A DNA stretch of 64,000 bases, from NCBI RefSeq assembly GCF_029392095.1, contig NZ_CP113930.1, positions 1,054,001-1,118,000 on the forward strand. Direction: 5' to 3'. Below are positions 30,432-39,778 of this stretch, one piece after another; positions within the stretch are counted from its first letter, which is position 1; each line of letters starts with the position of its first letter. The translations under genes were made by a program, and so were the position numbers. Below the pieces are notes generated by a model. It saw nothing but the letters and a program-made list of their open reading frames with translations, was not told where the DNA came from and ran no database searches. Source of the DNA: Lactobacillus sp. ESL0700 (GTDB lineage Bacteria > Bacillota > Bacilli > Lactobacillales > Lactobacillaceae).

Positions 30432-31970
30432 TTAGTCTTTAACTTGCTTGATAGTATCAATAATTGAACCATCACGGTATTCAACTAAAGCAACAGTCCG
30501 ATCAGTGTATTCAAGCGGCTTTGGTACACCAACTTGTCCTTCAGCCATCTTTTGCAAATCTTTAATGTCAAGAATTTGCAAACCTGGAACTTTGCTAAAT
30601 GCAGCAACTAAATCTTGCCGTTTAGGATTAATGGCAATCCCGCGTTCCGTTACCAAAACATCAATGGAGTCTCCTGGTGTAACTACTGTTTCAACAGAAG
30701 GAACTACCGTTGCATTCCGACCACGAACGAGTGGCGCAGTAATAATTGTCATTTTGGCATTGGCTGCATCTTGGTGACCACCAATCGCACCACGAATGAC
30801 ACCGTCTGAACCAGTCATTACGTTAACGTTGAAGTCAGTATCAATTTGCAATGCTGACAAAATAGCAACGTCCAAATTGTTAACAACTGCACCCTTGTTA
30901 TGAGGATCCGCATACCATGAAGCGTCAATTTCTTGTTGGTCTTTGTTTTGGGCCATTGAAGCTGCGGCACCCTTATCAAAGTCCTGTACGTCCATGATTT
31001 TCTTAACTAAGCCTTCTGCAAGTAAGTCAGTTGTTGGCTTAGTAATACCACCTAATGCAAATGAGGCTGTAATACCATCATCAAGCATTGATTGGCGTAA
31101 ATAACGTGTTACGGCTAGAGCAGCACCACCAGAACCGGTTTGGAATGAAAAGCCTTGCTTATAATATGGTGAATTAACAATTACTTGGTTAACCATTTGC
31201 GCAATCTTTAATTCTTTTGGATCTTTAGTAAAACGAGTTGCTCCTGAACCAATTTTATCTGGATCACCAATCTTGTCGACTTTGACAATATAATCAACTT
31301 GATCTTGCTTAATTGAAGCTGGAGTATTTGGATAATCGACAATATTATCGGTTAGTAAAACCACTTTATCAGCGTATTGCGCATCAATTAAAGCATAGCC
31401 GAGTGAACCAAAGACAGCATCACCATCTTGACCATTTGCATTACCAGCTGGATCTGAAACTGGTACACCGAGAAAGGCAATGTCAATTTTAATATCGCCC
31501 TCTTCAATTGCTCGTGCACGATTACCATGTGAACGGAAAATAACTGGATTCTTTAAACCACCATGAGAAATAAAGTCGCCTAGTGAACCACGCATTCCTG
31601 AAGAAACAATGTTGGTAATAACACCCTTTTTAATAGCCTCAATCACCTTATCGTTCATTACGCCGGTAAGTGAAGATGGTGCCAGAGTTAAATCCTTATA
31701 ACCCATGTTAATGATTTTATCCATTACTTTATTGAAGGCAAAATCACCATTTCTAAAGTGGTGGTGGAAAGAAATCGTCATCCCATCTTTAAGATTATTC
31801 TTAATTACATCGTCAAGTGAATCGACAACCTTGTCTTCACCAGCAGTAACTCGCACTTTAGGCGCAACTCTTTGAACTTCCGGATTACCAATAGTAGCTG
31901 ATGTAAATGGCTTTAAATTCATTTCTGACATTAAATTGTCTGGTAATTCGCGATTAACTTTATTCTCCAA
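30432..31970 (-). CDS. citF: Citrate lyase alpha subunit (citrate:acetyl-ACP transferase)
   Basis: About 512 residues from a TTG at 31970, which stands 8 bases after a perfect GAGGAGG located inside the end of citE. The frame is open further to 31991, but an ATG there has only a weak ribosome site, and known CitF proteins start near ENKVNREL. CitF swaps acetate for citrate on the carrier CitD to give citryl-ACP. The CoA-transferase fold is indicated by [15 protein letters not shown] and the C-terminal [12 protein letters not shown]. It overlaps citE by 11 bases. Confidence 0.95.
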   Translation of the reverse strand: MENKVNRELPDNLMSEMNLKPFTSATIGNPEVQRVAPKVRVTAGEDKVVDSLDDVIKNNLKDGMTISFHHHFRNGDFAFNKVMDKIINMGYKDLTLAPSSLTGVMNDKVIEAIKKGVITNIVSSGMRGSLGDFISHGGLKNPVIFRSHGNRARAIEEGDIKIDIAFLGVPVSDPAGNANGQDGDAVFGSLGYALIDAQYADKVVLLTDNIVDYPNTPASIKQDQVDYIVKVDKIGDPDKIGSGATRFTKDPKELKIAQMVNQVIVNSPYYKQGFSFQTGSGGAALAVTRYLRQSMLDDGITASFALGGITKPTTDLLAEGLVKKIMDVQDFDKGAAASMAQNKDQQEIDASWYADPHNKGAVVNNLDVAILSALQIDTDFNVNVMTGSDGVIRGAIGGHQDAANAKMTIITAPLVRGRNATVVPSVETVVTPGDSIDVLVTERGIAINPKRQDLVAAFSKVPGLQILDIKDLQKMAEGQVGVPKPLEYTDRTVALVEYRDGSIIDTIKQVKD

Positions 31971-32874
31971 TGTAATTACCCTCCTCATCAATTAAGTTAG
32001 AAGCCTTGGCAGTTTCAATAACACGGTTTGCCTTAGCAACAACTGGCTTATCAACCATCTTGCCGTTCATTGAAATAACACCTGAGCCCTTAGCTTTAGC
32101 TTCTCTAATTGCATTTTGAACGTTTTTAGCGTTTTCAATTTCTTCTTTAGTTGGGTTGAAGACATCATTAACCATTGGAATTTGCCGCGGGTTAACTAAT
32201 GACTTACCATCATAACCAAGCTCATAAATGTATCTAGTTTCGCGATAAAAGCCTTCAGTATCCTTCATATTTGAAAAGACAGTATCAAAAGCATAAACGT
32301 CAGCTGCTCTAGCAGATTGAAGAACCATATTCCGAGCGAATTCCAATTCACGACCATCTGGATAACGATGAGTATGCATATCAGCAGTGTAATCTTCGCC
32401 AGATACAGCAAGACCCATCATTAAAGGTGTTGCTGTAGCAATAGTTGGTGTATTCAAAACACCTTTAGCACTTTCAATCGCTGCCATGACACCAATTGAA
32501 CCTTTTTCAACGCCATATTCTTCTTCTGCTTTTTCCATGTCTTTAACTAATTTTTGGATCATTTCAGCAGATTCAGTCTTTGGCAAACGAATAACGTCAA
32601 CACCGGCTTTAACCATCGCTTTAACATCTTCGTCATAAAATGGCGTATCTTGACCATTAATCCGAACGACAATTTCAGCACCACCAAAATCAACGTGCTT
32701 AATTGCGTTATAAACAAGCATTCTGGCTGCATCCTTTTCAGTTAAGGAAACGGCATCTTCTAGGTCAAGCATAATTGAGTCTGCACCATAAATACCAGCA
32801 TCTTTAACCATTGCTGGATTATTGCCGGGCACAAACATCATCGTCCGGCGCAAACGATTCTTTACGTAAGTCAT
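31960..32874 (-). CDS. citE: Citrate lyase beta subunit (citryl-ACP lyase)
   Basis: 304 residues, TIM-barrel HpcH/CitE family. [14 protein letters not shown] at the start, [15 protein letters not shown] (about 37) and [15 protein letters not shown] are conserved, with the metal-binding Glu and Asp in AAIESAKGV (about 132) and [10 protein letters not shown] (about 157). It splits citryl-ACP to acetyl-ACP and oxaloacetate. It starts immediately after the citD stop. The three subunits are coupled in order D-E-F. Confidence 0.96.
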   Translation of the reverse strand: MTYVKNRLRRTMMFVPGNNPAMVKDAGIYGADSIMLDLEDAVSLTEKDAARMLVYNAIKHVDFGGAEIVVRINGQDTPFYDEDVKAMVKAGVDVIRLPKTESAEMIQKLVKDMEKAEEEYGVEKGSIGVMAAIESAKGVLNTPTIATATPLMMGLAVSGEDYTADMHTHRYPDGRELEFARNMVLQSARAADVYAFDTVFSNMKDTEGFYRETRYIYELGYDGKSLVNPRQIPMVNDVFNPTKEEIENAKNVQNAIREAKAKGSGVISMNGKMVDKPVVAKANRVIETAKASNLIDEEGNYIGE

Positions 32875-33171
32875 TTATTGCAATACCTCCAATTCTGGTT
32901 TATCAGTAGTTTCAGTAGCTCTTTGTGCTGCAGCTAAAGTACGTGCAGCAATGACACAATCAAGTGCACCTTTATCAGTAGCTTTGACCTTCGCATTGCT
33001 AATACCAAACTTTTCCAAAGTATCAGTAATCACCTTTTTAATTTGATCGCCATATGCTTTGATTACTTCTGAATCCAAATCAATTTGAATCCCATCATTA
33101 CCTTTAGAAATCATAATTTGAATATCTGAGGATTCTAAAGTTCCTGCGACACCAATTGTTTTAATTTCCAT
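32875..33171 (-). CDS. citD: Citrate lyase gamma subunit (acyl carrier protein)
   Basis: 98 residues, the normal size. The serine that carries the phosphoribosyl-dephospho-CoA arm is Ser14 in the GTLESSDI segment. CitD shuttles the acetyl and citryl thioester between CitF and CitE. It overlaps the end of citC by 11 bases. Confidence 0.95.
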   Translation of the reverse strand: MEIKTIGVAGTLESSDIQIMISKGNDGIQIDLDSEVIKAYGDQIKKVITDTLEKFGISNAKVKATDKGALDCVIAARTLAAAQRATETTDKPELEVLQ

Positions 33172-34216
33172 TAATATTCATTCCTTTCTGAATTCTAGTC
33201 TGCAAAACTTTTTGATTACTTTTAATGAAGTCCATTGTTGTATTCGGAACGAGCAACTTAATTGCTGCTAAGTCACCTATTTTAATTAATTGCCTTACTC
33301 GAGTTGCAGTGATTACTTGATCATTATTGCTAAATCTTGGCACAATCTTGACTTCAATCTGGGGGCTGAGTTCATTAATTAAACTCTTATTGTAGAAATT
33401 AGTTGTATGTGAGAAAGGTTCCGTCCCCAAATATCGCCGATTGATTGCCAACTTAGGTGCAATAATGTTTTTAAAAACACGTGCATCAATTGTAGTTTGC
33501 GTCTTAATTAAATCATCCGGACTTTTTAAGAAATATGCCGGAAAGGTAGCTTGCGAAACTAAGTAGTCGCTACCACTAACAACATGGACATTTTTTAAAT
33601 CAGCAGTTCCACTCTTTACTAGCTGCATCCGCTCTTCAGTTTTAAATAAGGAAGCATCTGTTGCCACAACAAAAATATAAACTAAATCATTTTCTTGACT
33701 AGCTAACTGAGCAAGCCTTTGATGACCCAAAGTAAAAGGATTAGCATTCATTACAATTGCCGCTACCTTCTTAGCTTTTTGGCCTTCTACTTGCGGAATT
33801 GTAGCCAAGTAGTCATTTACATCTGGCGTACCACTTTCCAAAAAAGCTGCTACATCAGTATGAGCCAATTCTGTAAAGCCAAGATGTTGAAAACTAGTTG
33901 AGTATTGCGTTTTAGTAAATACAAAATTATGAAAAATCTTTCGGTTAAATTGATATTGTTGTAAAGCCGTCACCATTTGATTAAAACGGCTGCCAGGAGT
34001 TGCACCCTGATTACAAACAGCAATATATTTTAAAACATTGCCGGCCACACTCCCCGTTCCTACTAATTCGCCTTCATCATTAATGATACCTAAAGTATGA
34101 TCAATGACGTTAACTTCGCGAGAACTAAAATCGTGTAAGCCCAATTTAATTAAGAATTTTTCCCATTTAGTCCGAACTGTTTGATCGTTTAAATAAAGAT
34201 CTACGATTTGGTCCAT
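33161..34216 (-). CDS. citC: Citrate lyase ligase ([citrate (pro-3S)-lyase] ligase)
   Basis: 351 residues. The N-terminus is GNAT-like (EGELVGTGSVAGNVLKYIAV) and the C-terminal part is a nucleotidyltransferase with the HIGH-like NPFTLGHQRLAQLA (about 160) and a TATRVRQLI motif near 318. It acetylates the CitD prosthetic group with acetate and ATP to switch the lyase on. Overlaps: 16 bases with the hydrolase gene before it and 11 with citD after it. Confidence 0.95.
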   Translation of the reverse strand: MDQIVDLYLNDQTVRTKWEKFLIKLGLHDFSSREVNVIDHTLGIINDEGELVGTGSVAGNVLKYIAVCNQGATPGSRFNQMVTALQQYQFNRKIFHNFVFTKTQYSTSFQHLGFTELAHTDVAAFLESGTPDVNDYLATIPQVEGQKAKKVAAIVMNANPFTLGHQRLAQLASQENDLVYIFVVATDASLFKTEERMQLVKSGTADLKNVHVVSGSDYLVSQATFPAYFLKSPDDLIKTQTTIDARVFKNIIAPKLAINRRYLGTEPFSHTTNFYNKSLINELSPQIEVKIVPRFSNNDQVITATRVRQLIKIGDLAAIKLLVPNTTMDFIKSNQKVLQTRIQKGMNINGN

Positions 34217-35001
34217 TGGGTCACATCCTTTAAGAAATTAATAATTGCTTGATACATTGCAAGTGGCTGTTCCGCTTGAACTAGATGTCCACAATTTTTG
34301 ATAATCTGAACCTGAATTTTAGAATTAAGGTTTTGCATTTGAAATGCAAAATGATAATCAAAAAATGGTGAATTTTCTCCTGCTAAAACAAGCATTGGAA
34401 TCGTCATGTCCATTAAAACATCGTGCCAATCCTGTTCAGCATGATCAATTAAGCAGAGATAATTATCTTCGGCGCGATAAGGATATTCCTTAGCTTCCTT
34501 CTTAGCTTTTGCAAACATTTGATCATCAATATGAGCATAGAATGCATTGCCAAAGTCGATTTTTAAATATTGAGGATAATTATCCCAAGTTAATTCCTTG
34601 AAGCCATATTGCCAAGTTTGATCATGAATCATCTTTGGTGGTTGATCCAAATCAACTATTGCCCGTAACCGAGAAGCACCATATAAAGAAAGATAAGACC
34701 ATAATGTAGCTGCTCCCATTGAATTACCAATAGCAACCACATCATGTAAATCAAGCTTTTGAAATAGTTCAGCTAAATCTTTAGCATGGCGACTAATTCT
34801 TTGTCCCTTATACGTTCTTTGTGACAGACCCTGATTGCGTGGATCGAAGATAATGAAACGAAAGTCATTTTTAAATAATTTCATGACCTCAAGCCACATC
34901 TGACTTGACCCACCAATACCTGGGATTGCCACAATCACAGGTTTAGCTTCATTTGTATCGTAATAATGCAAACGGATACCATCATTAGTGGTAAAATCCA
35001 T
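34201..35001 (-). CDS. Alpha/beta hydrolase inside the citrate operon
   Basis: 266 residues of the alpha/beta-hydrolase fold. The nucleophile is Ser in GNSMGAAT (about 97), the oxyanion region is PGIGGSSQMW (about 29), a candidate acid lies in LAGENSPFFDYH (about 210), and the His is in NCGHLVQAEQP (about 243). The triad looks intact, so it should be an active esterase, thioesterase or related enzyme. No such step is needed in citrate cleavage as known. It lies between the carrier and citC with short spacing and overlap, so it is cotranscribed. Function unknown. Confidence 0.88.
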   Translation of the reverse strand: MDFTTNDGIRLHYYDTNEAKPVIVAIPGIGGSSQMWLEVMKLFKNDFRFIIFDPRNQGLSQRTYKGQRISRHAKDLAELFQKLDLHDVVAIGNSMGAATLWSYLSLYGASRLRAIVDLDQPPKMIHDQTWQYGFKELTWDNYPQYLKIDFGNAFYAHIDDQMFAKAKKEAKEYPYRAEDNYLCLIDHAEQDWHDVLMDMTIPMLVLAGENSPFFDYHFAFQMQNLNSKIQVQIIKNCGHLVQAEQPLAMYQAIINFLKDVTQWTKS

Positions 35002-35013
35002 TGTTATTACTCC

Positions 35014-36480
35014 TTACCACATACCGATGATTTTCATCCATAATGTACCGATAATACCAAAAATCAATAAATAAATGATTCCTAATAGGAAGTTCATCTT
35101 CCACCATTCACCTTGTTTAACATAACCCGTCGTAGCTAAAATTGAAGCAGGTCCGTTAGCATAGTGAGTTGTTGAAGCATTAATTGCACCAGTAAATGCC
35201 AGTAGCATAGCAGCTAATTTAAGTGGTGCACCAGTAGCAACCGCAACAGATAAGAATGGTAAGTACAGTGCTGTCATATGAGCAGTACCGCTGGCAAAGA
35301 AGTAGTGGGTATAGAACATTAAAATGACTAAAACGATTAAAACTACTTGCCAACTAACACCGTGCAGACTTAATTGAATCGTCTTTGAGAACCAATCAAT
35401 AAAGCCAAAGGAAATTAATTTACCAGCCATAAAGACTAAGATTGATAACCAAATCAGAATATTCCAAGCACCAGTTTGTTTTAAAGCATCATTCATTGTT
35501 AAAACGCCAGTTAACAGAAGTAAGCCAACTGCTAAGAAAGCAACAAAAGTAGAATCCAATTGTGGAATCTTAATAATTCCAGATAAAACCCAAAGAATAA
35601 TTGCAATTAGGAAGACACCAGCCATGATCTTTTCAGGTGTTGTCACTGGTCCCATTTCAGTTAAACGGTCGTCAGCCCATTTTTTAGCATTAGGGGTTTC
35701 CTTGATTTCTGGTGGGAAAATTTTGTAAATAACAATTGGAATGATAATTGTTGCAACAATTACTGGTACTAATGCGGCAATAAACCAGCTGATCCAGCTC
35801 ATGTTATAGCCTTTTTCAGCAGCCATTTGGGAAGCAACTAGGTTTGGCGCAGCACCGGTGATAAACAATGCTGTTGAAATGGTGTTAGCATGAAAGGCCA
35901 TAAAGTCTAAATAAGCACCAATTTTCTTTCGTGATGGATCATTTGGCTTTGAACCATAACTTTCTGAAATTGACTTGGTAACAGGCCATACAACCCCACC
36001 AGTCCGGGCACTGTTAGAAGGAATCAAAGCTCCTAAGATTAGTTCCAAACCTGTAATCGCATAACCGATACCAATTGACTTTTTACCAAAGCGCCTGATC
36101 ATCCAGTAGGCAATTCGATTACCTAAACCGGTTTTACTAATTCCATAAGCCATAATGAAGGCCATCGCAATTAGCCATGCAGCTGAATTACTAAAAGCAC
36201 TCAAGATACCCTTATTGACAACGCCAGTTTTTGGATCTGGAATATCTTTAATCGGTGCAAGACCAACCAAAACAGTTACAATTAAACCAATTAATGTTGT
36301 CCCACCAATTGGCAATGGCTTTGTGATACAACCAACAATTGTAGCAACAAAGACAGCAAACATTTCCCAGGCTTGCGGTGTCAAGCCTGCTGGTCGCCAA
36401 GGTGTTGCACACCACAGGACGATTCCGATTACCAAAGGCCAAATAAACCCTTTATAATTCACTTTTTCTAAAGTTTTCAT
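35014..36480 (-). CDS. DASS-family di/tricarboxylate transporter, probable citrate carrier
   Basis: 488 residues with about 11-13 membrane segments, divalent anion:sodium symporter (DASS, CitT/YflS/SLC13-like) family. The substrate-site signatures are IPSNSARTGG (SNS at 155-157) and the pseudo-repeat ASTTHYANGPASIL near the C-terminus. In this operon it should bring in citrate, perhaps in exchange for succinate as CitT of E. coli does. This is a different family from CitP (2HCT) or CitM used by many lactic acid bacteria. A paralog lies at 47958. Confidence 0.9.
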   Translation of the reverse strand: MKTLEKVNYKGFIWPLVIGIVLWCATPWRPAGLTPQAWEMFAVFVATIVGCITKPLPIGGTTLIGLIVTVLVGLAPIKDIPDPKTGVVNKGILSAFSNSAAWLIAMAFIMAYGISKTGLGNRIAYWMIRRFGKKSIGIGYAITGLELILGALIPSNSARTGGVVWPVTKSISESYGSKPNDPSRKKIGAYLDFMAFHANTISTALFITGAAPNLVASQMAAEKGYNMSWISWFIAALVPVIVATIIIPIVIYKIFPPEIKETPNAKKWADDRLTEMGPVTTPEKIMAGVFLIAIILWVLSGIIKIPQLDSTFVAFLAVGLLLLTGVLTMNDALKQTGAWNILIWLSILVFMAGKLISFGFIDWFSKTIQLSLHGVSWQVVLIVLVILMFYTHYFFASGTAHMTALYLPFLSVAVATGAPLKLAAMLLAFTGAINASTTHYANGPASILATTGYVKQGEWWKMNFLLGIIYLLIFGIIGTLWMKIIGMW

Positions 36481-36499
36481 GATTATCCTTCTTTATCAT

Positions 36500-37198
36500 T
36501 TAAAGGCGATATGTATCGTCAATAATCTTGTAACCTTTGTTAGCAAGCTCTACATCAACCCAGTCTAAATTGCCAGTACCATCATGATAACTTGCAGCTT
36601 TAGCATCGTCTTTTTTATGAAAAGCCTGAACCTTTGGCAATAATTCTGCAGCGTCTTCGCGACCTACTCTAACAACCCCATCGGCATCACCTAAAATGAT
36701 GTCACCTGGATAAACACTGGTATTACCACATGAAATTGGAACGTTAATTTCACCAGGACCTTCCTTATAAGGACCGTTAGGTGTTGTGCTAACCGCATAA
36801 ATTGGCAAATCCCAATCTCTTAGTGTGTCGATGTCGCGCATTGGACCATCAACAACCACTCCAGCAACATGTCTTTGGTCTCGCAACCATGTCATCATCA
36901 CTTCACCAATGACAGCTCGTGTGTTGTCACCTTCGTTGTCAATAACAACAACATCACCAGGGTGACAATATTTTAATGCGGCAAAGATTGTCAAGTTGTC
37001 TCCCGGCCGATTATGAACAGTAAAAGCTGGACCACACATTTCCTTTTTAGGCTTAGACATCAGTCTAATCCGAGGTGACATTGCACCCGTTCTGTTCATG
37101 CAGTCAGCCACGTTAGATGAAGGTAGTTCTGTGTAAGCCTTAATTACTGCTGCATCTGGCAATTCTCTTTTTAAAAAAATCCGTTTGCCATCTTCCAT
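36500..37198 (-). CDS. RraA-like protein, possible oxaloacetate decarboxylase/HMG aldolase
   Basis: 232 residues of the RraA/class II HMG-aldolase family. Motifs for metal and substrate binding are GEVMMTWLRDQ (about 110-120) and GVVVDGPMRDIDTLRD (about 127-142, with the Arg and Asp used by the aldolases), plus GDIILGDADGVVRV. Aldolases of this fold often decarboxylate oxaloacetate. Placed between mdh and the carrier, it could form pyruvate from oxaloacetate as a branch against the succinate route. This is inference; true RraA (RNase E inhibitor) is unlikely here. Confidence 0.82.
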   Translation of the reverse strand: MEDGKRIFLKRELPDAAVIKAYTELPSSNVADCMNRTGAMSPRIRLMSKPKKEMCGPAFTVHNRPGDNLTIFAALKYCHPGDVVVIDNEGDNTRAVIGEVMMTWLRDQRHVAGVVVDGPMRDIDTLRDWDLPIYAVSTTPNGPYKEGPGEINVPISCGNTSVYPGDIILGDADGVVRVGREDAAELLPKVQAFHKKDDAKAASYHDGTGNLDWVDVELANKGYKIIDDTYRL

Positions 37199-37214
37199 TA
37201 AAAACGCCTCTTTT

Positions 37215-38144
37215 TTAATCTAAATTGACACCTGCAAGGACTTCTTGCATCTTATCAGCTGAATTAAGCATCTTGGCTTGTTCTTCTTCTGATAATTTTG
37301 TTTCGATGACTTGACTGATTCCAGTACCATCAACAACAGTTGGAGTTCCTAAATACAAGTCATGCTTGATGCCATATTCACCATTGATTGGTGCAGATAA
37401 TGGTAAAACGATGGCGTGATTATCTAAAATTGCTCCTACAATTTGGGATAGCATTACTGCGATACCATAGAAAGTTGCACCCTTGTTTTCAATAATCTTG
37501 CCACCCTTTTGGCGAATATCACTTTCAACAGATGCTAAAGTTTCATCATTGATTTCATCAAAGTCACGCAATGCTTTTCCAGCAACTAAGGATTCATCAA
37601 AGTTTTCAAATGAAGTGTCACCATGTTCACCCAAAACCATTGAGTTAACACTTGCAACTGGTACATTTAACTTTTTAGCTAATTCAACTTGTAAACGAGC
37701 TGAATCAAGTGAAGTTCCTGTTCCAATAACTTTATTCTTAGGAAAACCAGATAATTTTTGCGTTAAAGTAGTCAAAATATCAACTGGATTTGCGGAAACA
37801 ACGAAAACTCCATTAAAACCGGAATCAACAACTGGTTGAACAATACTCTTTAAAATATTGACGTTTTTGTTAACCAAATCTAATCTAGTTTCACCAGGCT
37901 TACGAGGAACACCGGCGGTAATTACCACGACATCAGCGTCTTTTGCATCTGCATATTCGCCTGGGTGAATGTTGCATTCACCAGCAAAAGGAGTAATGTC
38001 TTCAAGATCCATTGAGTCACCGATTGGGCGTTTTTTCACAACATCAGCAATAATTAATTCATTAACTTTTGTATGTTGCAGTAAATCATTAGCAAAGGTT
38101 GAACCAACAGCGCCATCACCAACAAGTAGTACTTTTCTATTCAT
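37215..38144 (-). CDS. LDH-fold malate dehydrogenase (oxaloacetate reductase)
   Basis: 309 residues from the ATG at 38144 (AGGAAACTCGACT before it); the upstream 27 codons are non-coding. NAD-binding VGDGAVGSTFAN (about 8). Catalytic residues are all seen: Arg87 in GETRLDL (LDH R109), Asp147 and Arg150 in SLDSAR (D168, R171), His174 in GEHGDTS (H195). At the specificity-loop position, where L-lactate dehydrogenases have Gln (PQKPGE, Q102), this protein has Arg81 (PRKPGE). That exchange is known to convert LDH to malate dehydrogenase. Together with citrate lyase it should make malate from oxaloacetate. Confidence 0.9.
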   Translation of the reverse strand: MNRKVLLVGDGAVGSTFANDLLQHTKVNELIIADVVKKRPIGDSMDLEDITPFAGECNIHPGEYADAKDADVVVITAGVPRKPGETRLDLVNKNVNILKSIVQPVVDSGFNGVFVVSANPVDILTTLTQKLSGFPKNKVIGTGTSLDSARLQVELAKKLNVPVASVNSMVLGEHGDTSFENFDESLVAGKALRDFDEINDETLASVESDIRQKGGKIIENKGATFYGIAVMLSQIVGAILDNHAIVLPLSAPINGEYGIKHDLYLGTPTVVDGTGISQVIETKLSEEEQAKMLNSADKMQEVLAGVNLD

Positions 38145-38217
38145 AGTCGAGTTTCCTTTCAAATATTTAAAAATATTGTACTTTATTACACAAATTATTA
38201 TAAATCTGATTAGTTTG

Positions 38218-38266
38218 TTTTTCAATATTTAAAATAAATAATTTTATTTTTAAATTTTTAAACAAG
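38218..38266 (-). promoter_or_regulatory. A/T-rich motif upstream of mdh, shared with fumC
   Basis: TTTTTCAATA...TTTAAACAA framing an A/T-rich inverted repeat (TTTAAAATAAA and TTTATTTTTAAA) lies about 75 bases before the mdh start. A near copy is at 41276-41324 before fumC. Candidate site for the CitI-type regulator; inference from the shared position and likeness. Confidence 0.4.
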
Positions 38267-38307
38267 AAATCATTGACTTAATACACTTACTTCAATTAAT
38301 TTCAATC

Positions 38308-38342
38308 AAAAAAGAAACTATCCCACTTGAGATAGTTTCTTT
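38308..38342 (-). terminator. Terminator of the fumC-frd operon
   Basis: AAAGAAACTATC pairs with GATAGTTTCTTT around an 8-base loop, and the minus strand then runs into T. It splits the citrate island into two transcription units. Confidence 0.85.
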
Positions 38343-38364
38343 GTGATTTTTTTCTTTAAAGTTA

Positions 38365-39762
38365 TTAGTTATTTGCTTGAATGAATTCTGTCATTTGAAT
38401 GGCAGCTTGACGGCCAAAAATAACAGTTTCGGCAATTGAATTACCACCAATCCGGTTATTTCCGTGTAATCCGCCTGATACTTCACCAGCAGCGTACAAA
38501 CCTTTAATAATGTTACCGTTTGTATCTAAAACTTCAGTTTTTGGTGTAATATGGATTCCACCCATTGTGTAATGAATTGCAGGATGAATGTGAATTGCAT
38601 AATAAGGGCCATGAGCAATTGAACGATCCATTCCAGTTTTACGATCAAAATCAGAATCATTTTTGGCAGCAACAGCATCATTCCAATTTGCAACAGTTGT
38701 TGCCAAATTATCGGCATCAACGCCAATTTCTTGAGCTAAATCAGCAAGTGTTGCACCATGCTTAACTAAGCCAACATGATCATAAAACTCAACTGCAGTA
38801 AAGTTATCGCGAATACCTTGGTCAAATACCAGATAAGCGCCATCTTCATGCAAATTAGTAATTGCATCGGAAACAATTTTTCTTGTATTTAGTTCATTGA
38901 CAAACCGTTTTCCAGCATTATTAACTAAAATCGCACCTTCACCACGAAGTCCTTCACCAATCAAATAAACATGATCAGTATCAGTTTGAGCAGTTGGGTG
39001 AACTTGAATAAAGTCCATTTGCTCTAATTGAGCGTCAACTGCACTAGCTAGTTTCAGACCATCACCGGTAGCACCTGGTTGGTTAGTTGTCTTATATTCA
39101 GCAAGATCTGGACGATACTTCTTAATCATTTCTTTAGAAGCACCAAATCCACCTGAAGCAAGCATTACTGCTTTAGCATTAACTGTTTTAACGCCTGCAT
39201 CAGTTTCTACTTCAATTCCAGTAACTTGCTGTGCACCATTTTCAATTAACTTGATTACTTTAGAATTATTAAAAATCGGAATATTGTCTTCCTGGATTTT
39301 CTTTAAAGAACCGGTAACAAGGTAACCACCAACTGGAGCCATTGATGCTGGACGGTGAGCACGCTTTTTGCTCATTCCCCCAGTAATCGTCAAGTTAGTC
39401 AATTCAATACCATGCTCCATTAACCAGCTAATTGCAATTGCTGAATGGTCAACAAAGTAACGTAATAAGTCGCGATCATTCATTAAACCGCCACCCTTTA
39501 AGGTTTCCTTGTAAAAGTCTTCCTTATCGTCAATAATGCCGTCATTTAATTGCACCAAACTCTCAGAAGCATTCATCCCTGATGATGCTCTGTTAGTGTT
39601 GCCACCTAAATCACTATTTTTTTCAAAAATTGCAACATTTAATCCTAATTCATGTGCTTGAATTGCAGCAGTTAAGCCAGCACCACCAGCACCAACGATT
39701 ACTGCATCATAGTCACTTTTAATTTCAGAACTTTGACTTGGGGTAAAAATAAATTTAGCCAT
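38365..39762 (-). CDS. Soluble fumarate reductase flavoprotein
   Basis: 465 residues. FAD-binding VIVGAGGAGLTAA (about 21) and GGNTNRASSG. Active-site residues of the flavocytochrome c type are all in place: His255 (HPTAQTD), Arg273 (GLRGEGAI), Arg286 (GKRFVNE), HYTMGG at 398 and Arg437 (NRIGGNS). It should reduce fumarate to succinate in the cytoplasm. There is no signal peptide, no haem domain, no iron-sulfur partner and no FMN-binding domain, so its electron donor is not evident. It is cotranscribed after fumC (16 bases apart). Confidence 0.9.
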   Translation of the reverse strand: MAKFIFTPSQSSEIKSDYDAVIVGAGGAGLTAAIQAHELGLNVAIFEKNSDLGGNTNRASSGMNASESLVQLNDGIIDDKEDFYKETLKGGGLMNDRDLLRYFVDHSAIAISWLMEHGIELTNLTITGGMSKKRAHRPASMAPVGGYLVTGSLKKIQEDNIPIFNNSKVIKLIENGAQQVTGIEVETDAGVKTVNAKAVMLASGGFGASKEMIKKYRPDLAEYKTTNQPGATGDGLKLASAVDAQLEQMDFIQVHPTAQTDTDHVYLIGEGLRGEGAILVNNAGKRFVNELNTRKIVSDAITNLHEDGAYLVFDQGIRDNFTAVEFYDHVGLVKHGATLADLAQEIGVDADNLATTVANWNDAVAAKNDSDFDRKTGMDRSIAHGPYYAIHIHPAIHYTMGGIHITPKTEVLDTNGNIIKGLYAAGEVSGGLHGNNRIGGNSIAETVIFGRQAAIQMTEFIQANN

Positions 39763-39778
39763 ATTTCTCCTCTATAAT

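Noticed and set aside
30378..31970. ATG at 31988 as citF start
   Set aside because: The strong GAGGAGG sits after it, placed for the TTG at 31970, and known CitF N-termini start there.
36500..37198. RraA as RNase E inhibitor
   Set aside because: Lactobacilli lack the E. coli RNase E target of RraA, and aldolase-type residues plus operon context argue for a metabolic role.
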